Source: Pseudomonadota bacterium
GTDB lineage: Bacteria; Pseudomonadota; Alphaproteobacteria; Acetobacterales; Acetobacteraceae
Length of the DNA stretch: 8,793 bases
Direction: 5' to 3'
Assembly (NCBI GenBank): GCA_021845835.1
Contig: JAJZVE010000157.1
Span: 1-8,793, forward strand
Below, one piece after another: positions 1 through 6,366 of this stretch. The position numbers and the translations under genes were made by a program. The notes below the pieces were generated by a model. That model was given only the letters and a program-made list of their open reading frames with translations, was not told where the DNA came from and ran no database searches. Positions within the stretch are counted from its first letter, which is position 1, and every line of letters starts with the position of its first letter.

Positions 1-32
1 CCGCGCTCGCGCCGGCCGCGCGGCGGCGATGA
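1..32 (+). CDS. C-terminal end of an upstream gene (probably DUF58 family), truncated by window edge
   Basis: Reading in the frame that ends with TGA at 30-32 gives a short Ala/Arg-rich tail (ALAPAARRR, then stop). The stop overlaps the start of the next gene in an ATGA arrangement, the classic signature of translational coupling. Nothing in nine residues identifies the protein. In related operons the gene before a BatA-DUF4159 protein is usually a DUF58 (vWA-like) protein preceded by a MoxR AAA+ ATPase, so a DUF58 protein is the best guess from context alone. Confidence 0.4.
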   Translation, partial: ALAPAARRR

Positions 33-2698
33 TCTTCGCCGCCCCCTGGGTACTGCTGGCGCTGGCGGCGCTGCCGCTGCTGTGGTGGCTGCTGCGCGTC
101 ACCCCGCCGGCGCCGCGGCGCGAAACCTTCCCGGCGGTGCGGCTGCTGCTCGGCCTGAAGGCGGTGGCCGAGACGCCGGCGCGCACGCCGTGGTGGCTAC
201 TGGCGCTGCGCATGCTCGCCGCCGGTCTCATCATCCTCGGCCTGGCCCGCCCGGTGCTGGACGCCGGCGACCGGCTGCCCGGACACGGGCCGGTGCTGCT
301 GGTCGTGGATGACGGCTGGGCCGCGGCCGGCGACTGGCCGCGCCGCATGGCGGCGGCCGACGCGGTGCTCGGCCGCGCCGGGCGCGAAGGCCGCAACGCC
401 GCCCTGCTCGCCACTGCGCCCGCGGACACCGGCGCCGCGCCGGCGGCGACGCTCGCCATGCCGGTCGCGGAACTGCGCCCGCGCCTCGCCGCGCTGCGGC
501 CGAAGCCCTGGCCGGTCGATCGTGCCGCCGCCGCCAGGGCGCTGCGCGGCTGGGGCGCGAACGGGGCCGTGGCCTATGTCGCCGACGGGCTGACCGACGG
601 CGACGGCTGGCCGGGGTTCGCCGCGGCGTTGCGCGCGGTCGGGCCGGTGACGGTGCTGCGCGACCCGATCGCGCCGGCGCGGCTGCTGCTGCCGCCCGGC
701 ACCGGGGCGGAGGCGATCGGCGTGCGCGTCGCCGGCGTGCCGCGCCCGCGCCCCGCCTACCTCGCGGTGCTGGCGCAGTCCGGCGACGGGCGCACGCTGG
801 CGCGGCTGGCGCTGACCATCCCGGCCGGCGCCACGGTCGGCGAGGCGTCGCTGCGGGTGCCGCTGGAAATCCGCAACCGGCTTTCAGGATTGGTGCTGGA
901 GGGGCAGTCCTCCGCCGGCTCCGTGGTGCTGCTCGACGAACGCTGGCGGCGCCGGCCGGTCGGCATCCTGGCCGGCGACGCCACCGGCGCCGATACGCCG
1001 CTGCTCGGCCAGGCGTTCTACCTGCGCCGCGCGCTCGCCCCCTATACCGAGGTGCGCGAGGGCGATCTGGACGCGCTGCTCGGCCGCGACCTGTCGGTGC
1101 TGGTACTGGCCGATCACGTCATCGCCGACGGGCCGGAGCACGACCGCATCGCCGCCTGGGTGAACAAGGGGGGCCTGCTGGTGCGCTTCGCCGGGCCGGA
1201 GACGGCGGCGCATCCGGATGCCCTGCTGCCGGTGAAGCTGCTCGACGGCGACCGCCAGCTCGGCGGTGCGCTGTCGTGGAACCAGCCGGAGCGGCTGGCC
1301 GCCTTCCCGCCCGCGTCGCCGTTTGCGGGACTGCCGGTGCCGGCCGATGTGAAGGTGACGCGGCAGGTGCTGGCCGAGCCGGGCGCGCATCTGGCCGAGC
1401 AGACCTGGGCGCGGCTGGCCGACGGCACGCCGCTGGTGACGGCGGCGGCGCATGGCGCCGGGCGCATCGTGCTGTTCCACGTCACCGCCAACGCCGACTG
1501 GTCCGATCTGCCGCTTTCCGGCCTGTTCGTGGACATGCTGCGTCGGCTGGTGGCATTGTCGGCGGGCGTCGCGGCCGCCGCGCCGGGCAACCCGCCGCTG
1601 GCGCCGGCGAGCACGCTGGACGGGTTCGGCCAGATGGTCGCCCCGCCCTCCACCGCCGCCGCCCTGCCCGCCAACGAGGTCGCCGCCACCCCCGCCTCGC
1701 CGCGCCACCCGCCGGGCCTCTATGGGCCGGAGAACGGCCGCCGTGCGCTCAACCTCTCGGCCCACGTCGCCGCCCCGGAGGCCGCGCCCGCGGTCGCCGG
1801 CGCGCGTGCCGAGCCGATCGCGGGGGCGGCGCCGGAGCGCGCGGTGGGGCCGTGGCTGATCGCGCTGGCGCTGGCGCTGCTGGCGCTCGATCTGCTGATC
1901 TCGCTGCGTCTGCGCGGGCTGCTGCGCCCGGCCGCGGCGGCAGTGCTGGCGCTGGCGCTGCTGGCCGCGCCGGCGCGGGCGCAGGACCAGACCGAGCAGA
2001 ACCCGGCGCTGATCACCCGGCTGGCCTACATCGTCACCGGCGATGCGCAGCTTGACGGCATTTCGCGCATGGGTCTCGCCGGCCTGTCCGACTACGTGAA
2101 CCGGCGCACCGCGGCGACGCTGGGCGATCCCGCGCCGGTCGAGCCGGGGCGCGACGACCTGAGTTTCTATCCGCTGGTGTATTGGCCGATCTCGGCCGAC
2201 GCCGCGCCGCCGTCGGGGGCGGCGGTGGCGGCGCTGAACGATTACATGGCGCATGGCGGCATCATCGTGATCGACACGCGCGGCGGCGGCAGCGGCGAGG
2301 GCATGGCGCCCGATGCCGCGTCGGCGCTGCAGCAGTTCGGCAAGGGGCTGGCGGTGCCGCCGCTGGCGCCGCTCACGTCCGCGCATGTGTTGGCACGGTC
2401 GTTCTATCTGCTGCAGGATTTTCCGGGGCGCTACGACGGCGACACGGTCTGGGTGCAGCGCGACCAGGACCGCAGCAACGACAGCGTCAGCCCGGTGATC
2501 ATCGGCGCGCATGACTGGGCCGCCGCCTGGGCGGTCGATGCCGAGGGCCGCAACCCGTTCGCCACCCTGCCGGGCGGCGCGCGGCAGCGCACGCTGGCGT
2601 ACCGCTTCGGCGTCAACCTCGTGATGTACGCGCTGACCGGCAACTACAAGGGCGACCAGGTGCATGTGCCGTCGCTGCTGGAGCGGCTGGGGCAATAG
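29..2698 (+). CDS. BatA N-terminal domain and DUF4159 membrane protein
   Basis: An 889-residue inner-membrane protein with the layout of DUF4159 proteins found beside MoxR/DUF58 genes. Residues 1-80 are a BatA-type N-terminal module: a helix at about 5-22 (WVLLALAALPLLWWLL), then a second at about 54-76 ending in LARPVL. About 87-190 is vWA-like (VLLVVDDG ... VADGLTDG) but lacks the DxSxS metal site. About 309-510 is a GATase-like fold ending in the family-typical stretch around TANADWSDLPLSGLF. A Pro/Ala-rich linker leads to helices at about 607-623 and 629-645, then an ARA-QDQ junction resembling a signal-peptidase site, then the DUF4159 domain (about 658-889). No cysteine occurs anywhere. 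The start overlaps the upstream stop (ATGA) with no good Shine-Dalgarno, so translation is probably coupled. The molecular function of DUF4159 is unknown; a role with the MoxR ATPase in envelope protein assembly or stress is inferred from gene context. Confidence 0.9.
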   Translation: MIFAAPWVLLALAALPLLWWLLRVTPPAPRRETFPAVRLLLGLKAVAETPARTPWWLLALRMLAAGLIILGLARPVLDAGDRLPGHGPVLLVVDDGWAAAGDWPRRMAAADAVLGRAGREGRNAALLATAPADTGAAPAATLAMPVAELRPRLAALRPKPWPVDRAAAARALRGWGANGAVAYVADGLTDGDGWPGFAAALRAVGPVTVLRDPIAPARLLLPPGTGAEAIGVRVAGVPRPRPAYLAVLAQSGDGRTLARLALTIPAGATVGEASLRVPLEIRNRLSGLVLEGQSSAGSVVLLDERWRRRPVGILAGDATGADTPLLGQAFYLRRALAPYTEVREGDLDALLGRDLSVLVLADHVIADGPEHDRIAAWVNKGGLLVRFAGPETAAHPDALLPVKLLDGDRQLGGALSWNQPERLAAFPPASPFAGLPVPADVKVTRQVLAEPGAHLAEQTWARLADGTPLVTAAAHGAGRIVLFHVTANADWSDLPLSGLFVDMLRRLVALSAGVAAAAPGNPPLAPASTLDGFGQMVAPPSTAAALPANEVAATPASPRHPPGLYGPENGRRALNLSAHVAAPEAAPAVAGARAEPIAGAAPERAVGPWLIALALALLALDLLISLRLRGLLRPAAAAVLALALLAAPARAQDQTEQNPALITRLAYIVTGDAQLDGISRMGLAGLSDYVNRRTAATLGDPAPVEPGRDDLSFYPLVYWPISADAAPPSGAAVAALNDYMAHGGIIVIDTRGGGSGEGMAPDAASALQQFGKGLAVPPLAPLTSAHVLARSFYLLQDFPGRYDGDTVWVQRDQDRSNDSVSPVIIGAHDWAAAWAVDAEGRNPFATLPGGARQRTLAYRFGVNLVMYALTGNYKGDQVHVPSLLERLGQ

Positions 2699-2700
2699 CG

Positions 2701-4803
2701 ATGCACATGGAACAGGCCATCGCCGCCCTGCGCTTCCAGCCCGCGCTGCCGCTGTGGCTGCTGGTGGCGATCGGCGTGCTGTGCGTGTCCGTGCTCGGCG
2801 TCTCGGCATGGCGGCGCGCGCCGGGGACGGTGTGGCGCGGCGTCGCCTTCGCCGTGCTGCTGCTGTGGCTCGCCGGGCCGCTGCTGGTGGAGGAGACGCG
2901 GCAGACGCTGCCCGATATCGGCCTGCTGGTGATCGACCGCACCGCGTCGATGTCGATCGGCGCGCGCACGCACCTCGCCGAACTGGCGCGCGCCCGTATC
3001 GAGCAGCAGGCGCACGCGCTGCACGACATCGAGCTGCGCACCATCACCGTCCCCGAAGGCGGCAACCAGGGCACGCGGCTGTTCGCCGCGATCGACCGCG
3101 CGCTCGCCGATATTCCGCGCACCCGCCTCGCCGGCATCGTCGCCGTCACCGACGGGCAGATCCACGACATCCCGGCGACCGCCCCCGGCGGCGTGCCGCT
3201 GCATGTGCTGCTGGCCGGCAAGGGCGAGGAGACCGACCGCCGTATCCGCGTGATCGAGGCGCCGGAATACGGCATCGTCGGCAGGTCGGTGCAGTTGCGC
3301 GTCGCCATCGAGGATCTGGGCGTCCCGCACGGCCTGCTCGGCGGCGCGCCGGGGGCGGCGCGGCTGACCATCCGGCGCGACGGCGAGCCGCCGCGCGTGG
3401 AAAGCGTGCCGGTCGGGCGCGAGCACGCGATCGAGCTGCCGATCACCCGCGCCGGGCCGACCGTGATCGACCTGCAGGGCCAGCAACTGCCCGGCGCCGT
3501 CAGCGACCTCAACAACCGCGCCGTGGTGCAGATCAACGGCGTGCGCGACCGGCTGCGCGTGCTGCTGGTGTCCGGGGAGCCGCACCAGGGCGAGCGCACC
3601 TGGCGGCGGCTGCTGAAGGCCGACCCGGCGGTCGATCTGGTGCATTTCACCATCCTGCGCCCGCCCGAGAAGGACGACATGACGCCGCTCAAGGAACTGG
3701 CGCTGATCGCCTTCCCGGTGCGCGAGCTGTTCATGACCAAGATCAAGGAATTCGACCTGATCATCCTTGACCGCTTCCAGAACCGCGGCACGCTGCCGCC
3801 GCTCTATTTGCGCAACATTGCCGATTACGTGCACGACGGCGGCGCGCTGCTGATGAGCGTGGGGCCGGAATTCACCGGCGATACCAGCCTCGCGCTGAGC
3901 CCGCTCGGCGCGATCCTGCCGGCGATGCCGCCCGAGCTGGGCGGCGTGGTCGATGGCGCGTTCCGCCCGGCGGTGACGCCGCTCGGGCTGCGCCACCCGG
4001 TCACCGCGGAACTGCCCGGCCTGCGCGGCGGCGCCACGCCCGACTGGGGCAGTTGGTACCGCCGCATCGCGCCGGTCGAGAGCCACGGCGAGACGCTGAT
4101 GAGCGGGCCGGACGGCGCGCCGCTGCTGCTGCTCGACCGGGTCGGCGACCCGGAGACGGGCGGGCGCGTCGCCATGCTGCTGTCCGACCAGATCTGGCTG
4201 TGGTCGCGCGGCCATCAGGGCGGCGGCCCGCAGGCGGAGCTGCTGCGCCGCATCGCCCACTGGCTGATGAAGGAGCCGCAACTGGAGGAAACCGCGCTGA
4301 CCGCGCGCGTCGAGGATGGCAGGCTCTCGGTCGAGCGCCGCACCACCCAGGACGGCCCGCCCGGCGATGTCATCATCACCGCACCGGACGGCCATACCAG
4401 CAAGCTGGCCCTGACCGCGCTGCGCCCCGGCCGCGCCGTCGCCACCACGGCGGCGCAGGCGCCGGGCGTGTGGCAGGCGAGCGACGGCACGCGCACCGCC
4501 TATGCCGCCGCCGGCGCGGCGAATCCGCTGGAACTGGCCGACCTGCGCGCCACCGCGAGCCTGATCGGGCCGCTGGTGCGCGCCTCCGGCGGCAGCATCC
4601 ACTGGCTCGACCCCGACGGCGCACCGGAGCTGCGCCGCACCGAGCCGGGGCACGAGGCGGCCGGCGCCGGCTGGATTGGATTGCAGCGGCGCCATGACCA
4701 TCTTGTCACCGGCATCGCGGCGCTGCCGCTGCTGCCGTCCTGGGCGGCGCTGCTGCTGCTGCTGGGCCTCACCGTCGCCGCATGGCGGCGCGAGGCGCGC
4801 TGA
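2701..4803 (+). CDS. Membrane protein with vWA-like domain and inactive glutamine-amidotransferase-like domain
   Basis: A 700-residue protein starting two bases after the previous stop, so in the same operon. Helices are predicted at about 17-37 and 42-64, with a C-terminal one at about 678-696 (WAALLLLLGLTVAAW), leaving most of the chain outside the membrane. Residues 72-190 look like a vWA domain with a near-complete MIDAS metal site: D79-x-T81-x-S83 (DRTAS), T125 (GTRLF) and D151 (TDG). About 284-530 is class I GATase-like (LRVLLVSGEP ... IADYVHDGGALLMSVGPEF ... HWLMKEP). The only cysteine is in the first helix, so no catalytic nucleophile exists and the fold is structural or binding. The start is the ATG at 2701; an in-frame ATG at 2707 is an alternative. 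Proteins of this size and layout commonly follow BatA-DUF4159 genes in alphaproteobacteria. Substrate and partners are unknown; I infer a periplasmic scaffold that works with the 889-aa protein. Confidence 0.85.
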   Translation: MHMEQAIAALRFQPALPLWLLVAIGVLCVSVLGVSAWRRAPGTVWRGVAFAVLLLWLAGPLLVEETRQTLPDIGLLVIDRTASMSIGARTHLAELARARIEQQAHALHDIELRTITVPEGGNQGTRLFAAIDRALADIPRTRLAGIVAVTDGQIHDIPATAPGGVPLHVLLAGKGEETDRRIRVIEAPEYGIVGRSVQLRVAIEDLGVPHGLLGGAPGAARLTIRRDGEPPRVESVPVGREHAIELPITRAGPTVIDLQGQQLPGAVSDLNNRAVVQINGVRDRLRVLLVSGEPHQGERTWRRLLKADPAVDLVHFTILRPPEKDDMTPLKELALIAFPVRELFMTKIKEFDLIILDRFQNRGTLPPLYLRNIADYVHDGGALLMSVGPEFTGDTSLALSPLGAILPAMPPELGGVVDGAFRPAVTPLGLRHPVTAELPGLRGGATPDWGSWYRRIAPVESHGETLMSGPDGAPLLLLDRVGDPETGGRVAMLLSDQIWLWSRGHQGGGPQAELLRRIAHWLMKEPQLEETALTARVEDGRLSVERRTTQDGPPGDVIITAPDGHTSKLALTALRPGRAVATTAAQAPGVWQASDGTRTAYAAAGAANPLELADLRATASLIGPLVRASGGSIHWLDPDGAPELRRTEPGHEAAGAGWIGLQRRHDHLVTGIAALPLLPSWAALLLLLGLTVAAWRREAR

Positions 4804-4817
4804 ACGACGGGACCACG

Positions 4818-4824
4818 AAGGAGG
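4818..4824 (+). promoter_or_regulatory. Strong Shine-Dalgarno (AAGGAGG) without a properly placed in-frame start
   Basis: AAGGAGG lies 14 bases after the stop of the 700-aa gene and is one of the best ribosome binding sites in the window. A GTG at 4827 follows after only two bases and is not in the TspO frame; the TspO frame has GTC and TTC at the right distance. It is therefore probably the true ribosome binding site of the tspO-like gene, with the start obscured by a frameshift or sequence error. Confidence 0.6.
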
Positions 4825-4894
4825 GCGTGTCTTCCAGAACGTCCAGGAACCGGAACGCGGATCGTCAGGCTCCTCGACGCCCTGGCCGGCGCTG

Positions 4895-5344
4895 GTGGGG
4901 TTCGTCGGGCTGACGCTGCTGGTCGGCGCGGTGGACGCGGCGCTGACCGCGCCCGCCATCCGCACCTGGTATCTCTCGCTGGTGCGGCCGCCCGGCACGC
5001 CGCCCAACTGGGTGTTCGGCCCGGTCTGGATGGTGCTCTATGTCCTGATCGCGGTCGCCGCGTGGCTGGTCTGGCAGCGCCCCTGGCACCGCCGCGCGCT
5101 GCTGCTGTGGGGCTGGCAACTGCTCGCCAACGCGCTGTGGACGCCGCTGTTCTTCGGCCTGCATCTGGTCGGTGCGGCGCTGGTCGAGGTTGTGGTGCTG
5201 GTGCTGCTCGTTGCCATCACCGCGACGGAATTCGCACGCCTGTCGCGCCCGGCGGCGTGGCTGATGTTCCCCTATCTGCTCTGGACGTGCTACGCGACCT
5301 ACCTCACTGCCGGATTCTGGTGGCTGAATCCCGGCTGGACTTAG
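4895..5344 (+). CDS. tspO: TspO/MBR family tryptophan-rich sensory protein (start uncertain)
   Basis: Five-helix membrane protein of the TspO/peripheral benzodiazepine receptor family, whose members bind porphyrins and related ligands and modulate tetrapyrrole or stress responses. Numbering from the GTG at 4895 gives 149 residues. The hallmark loop RPPGTPPNWVFGPVW is at 31-45, the helix III signature WQLLANALW at 74-82 followed by FF, and the C-terminal signature PYLLWTCYATYL then WWLN at 126-144. All aromatic signature positions are present, so the body is intact. The start is the problem: family members usually have residues before the WPALVGF stretch, but the open frame upstream contains no ATG/GTG/TTG between the previous stop and 4895, and the only ATGs lie over 100 bases inside the preceding gene, where they would encode an implausible Cys/Arg-rich leader. 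GTG 4895 is the shortest canonical choice; the true N-terminus may begin near 4827 in another frame. It is followed 11 bases later by the ankyrin gene. Confidence 0.88.
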   Translation: MGFVGLTLLVGAVDAALTAPAIRTWYLSLVRPPGTPPNWVFGPVWMVLYVLIAVAAWLVWQRPWHRRALLLWGWQLLANALWTPLFFGLHLVGAALVEVVVLVLLVAITATEFARLSRPAAWLMFPYLLWTCYATYLTAGFWWLNPGWT

Positions 5345-5355
5345 GGGCGGGCGAG

Positions 5356-5994
5356 ATGATGCGGATGCGGCGGACGGCGATCGGGGGCGTGCTGGCGCTT
5401 GGGCTGATAGTGGCGGCGATCGCGCCGGCAGCGGCGCAGGCGGGGCTGGGCGCGCTCAACCCCGGCCAGAACGGGTTCCAGCCGATGGTCATGCCGAACC
5501 AGACCGGGGGCAAGGCGGAGGGGCCGGCCTCTGCGCTGCCCGGCGCCACGCCCGGCCGCGGCGTCACGCCGGCGGACAAGAGCGTGGCCGACCTGGCGCC
5601 GAACGACGCCCTGTTCGATGCGATCAACCGCGGCGACATCGGCGAGGCGCGCGACGCGGTCAATCGCGGCGCGGACATCAATGCCGAGAACGTGCTGGGC
5701 ATGCGGCCGCTGGAACTGTCAGTCGATCTCAGCCGCAACGACATCACGTTCTACCTGCTGTCGCTGCGCGGCGCTACGGCGGGTGCGCTGTCGGCCAAGG
5801 CGGCGGCTGCGGCCGCGAAGCAGGCACCCGCCGCCGCAACGCCGCTGAAGGTCACGCGCGTCGCCGACAGGTCCGCCACGCCGAAGCCGGGGTCTGCGAA
5901 TGCCGTGCCGCGGCCCTACGCCATCTCGTCGGCCGATCCCGGCCGACCGGACCCGGAGGCGGGGTTCCTCGGCTTCGGGCACGGCGGGCCGTAG
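5356..5994 (+). CDS. Small secreted ankyrin-repeat protein
   Basis: A 212-residue protein. Residues 1-29 form a Sec signal peptide: Arg-rich start (MMRMRR), hydrophobic core GGVLALGLIVAAIA, then an Ala-x-Ala site with cleavage probable after AQA at 27-29. Residues 83-112 match the ankyrin consensus (ALFDAINRGD ... NRGADINAEN), and 113-143 form a degenerate second repeat beginning GMRPLELSV. The remainder is low-complexity Ala/Pro/Gly-rich, with an Ala/Lys stretch at about 145-160, and probably disordered. One or two repeats are too few for a stable classical ankyrin stack, so it may pair with another protein. The start is ATG 5356 (ATGATG; 5359 is equally possible), with AGGGG about 8 bases upstream overlapping the tspO stop. 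It is the last gene of the + strand group, probably cotranscribed with tspO. Periplasmic location is inferred from the signal peptide; function is unknown. Confidence 0.82.
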   Translation: MMRMRRTAIGGVLALGLIVAAIAPAAAQAGLGALNPGQNGFQPMVMPNQTGGKAEGPASALPGATPGRGVTPADKSVADLAPNDALFDAINRGDIGEARDAVNRGADINAENVLGMRPLELSVDLSRNDITFYLLSLRGATAGALSAKAAAAAAKQAPAAATPLKVTRVADRSATPKPGSANAVPRPYAISSADPGRPDPEAGFLGFGHGGP

Positions 5995-6119
5995 GTTCGC
6001 TCACGCCGCCCTCACCTCGGCGACGAAGCCTTTACACCGCCGCGGACGCCGGCTGCTCGGCGCGCACCATGCCGCCGATCCATCGCGCCCGTGCGGCGGC
6101 AGCGCCACCGCCGTGTCGC

Positions 6120-6148
6120 CCCCGGACCGGCACAGCGCCGGTCCGGGG
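6120..6148. terminator. Perfect 12-bp GC-rich hairpin between convergent genes
   Basis: CCCCGGACCGGC at 6120-6131 is followed by the loop ACAGC and the exact reverse complement GCCGGTCCGGGG at 6137-6148. It sits 10 bases beyond the stop of the minus-strand oxidase operon and about 125 bases beyond the ankyrin gene. Neither side has a T-tract, so it is not a textbook intrinsic terminator, but position and symmetry fit a bidirectional terminator or 3'-end stabilising hairpin. Confidence 0.65.
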
Positions 6149-6158
6149 ACGGATCGCC

Positions 6159-6353
6159 TCAGTCCGATGAGCGGCGGAAGCCGATCAGCGGGATCGCCAG
6201 CGCGACGAACACCAATGCCCCCGCACCCCACACCCGGACATAGCCCGGCATGCCGAGCGACGGCGAAAACCGATAGACGGCGGCGAGGATCGCCCAGACC
6301 AGAGCGATCACGAGCACCAGGACCGCTTCCGTCGGCATGTATCGTTTGGACAT
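6159..6353 (-). CDS. Small two-helix membrane protein, candidate accessory subunit of the oxidase
   Basis: A 64-residue protein with two predicted membrane helices, about 10-27 (AVLVLVIALVWAILAAVY) and 39-58 (centred on GALVFVALAIPLIGF), joined by a short loop RFSPSLGMPG. The start is ATG at 6353, preceded by AGGAGA (6359-6364) with 5-nt spacing; it begins 13 bases after the subunit I stop, so it is the third gene of that operon. Size and position recall the tiny extra subunits of bacterial heme-copper oxidases, such as subunit IIa of ba3 oxidase, but that has one helix and I see no clear similarity. It has no His or Cys, so it is unlikely to bind metal. I infer a structural or assembly subunit. 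It overlaps a minus-strand shadow frame ending at 6001 that I do not consider real. Confidence 0.75.
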   Translation of the reverse strand: MSKRYMPTEAVLVLVIALVWAILAAVYRFSPSLGMPGYVRVWGAGALVFVALAIPLIGFRRSSD

Positions 6354-6366
6354 GGCCGTCTCCTGT

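Noticed and set aside
884..2809. Long antisense open frame (641 codons) opposite the BatA-DUF4159 gene
   Set aside because: Arg/Gln/His-rich composition typical of a shadow frame in GC-rich DNA; the opposite strand encodes a recognisable family.
3550..4290. Active class I glutamine amidotransferase in the 700-aa protein
   Set aside because: No cysteine in this domain, so no catalytic nucleophile; only the fold is suggested.
4827..4913. 28-codon leader-like frame from GTG 4827
   Set aside because: The ribosome binding site is only 2 nt from the GTG and the sequence does not look like a leader peptide; more probably the displaced N-terminus of tspO. Reported as a finding, not as a gene.
2613..5007. 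Antisense open frames of 392 and 787 codons opposite the 700-aa gene and tspO
   Set aside because: Low-complexity composition, no recognisable domain, and they overlap confident genes across several boundaries.
6070..6101. 8-bp inverted repeat TGCCGCCG/CGGCGGCA with a 16-nt loop
   Set aside because: Short stem and long loop are expected by chance in DNA this GC-rich; no T-tract.
6001..6231. 76-codon minus-strand frame running through the hairpin and into the small membrane-protein gene
   Set aside because: No ribosome binding site, overlaps the better-supported 64-aa gene, and spans the terminator-like hairpin.
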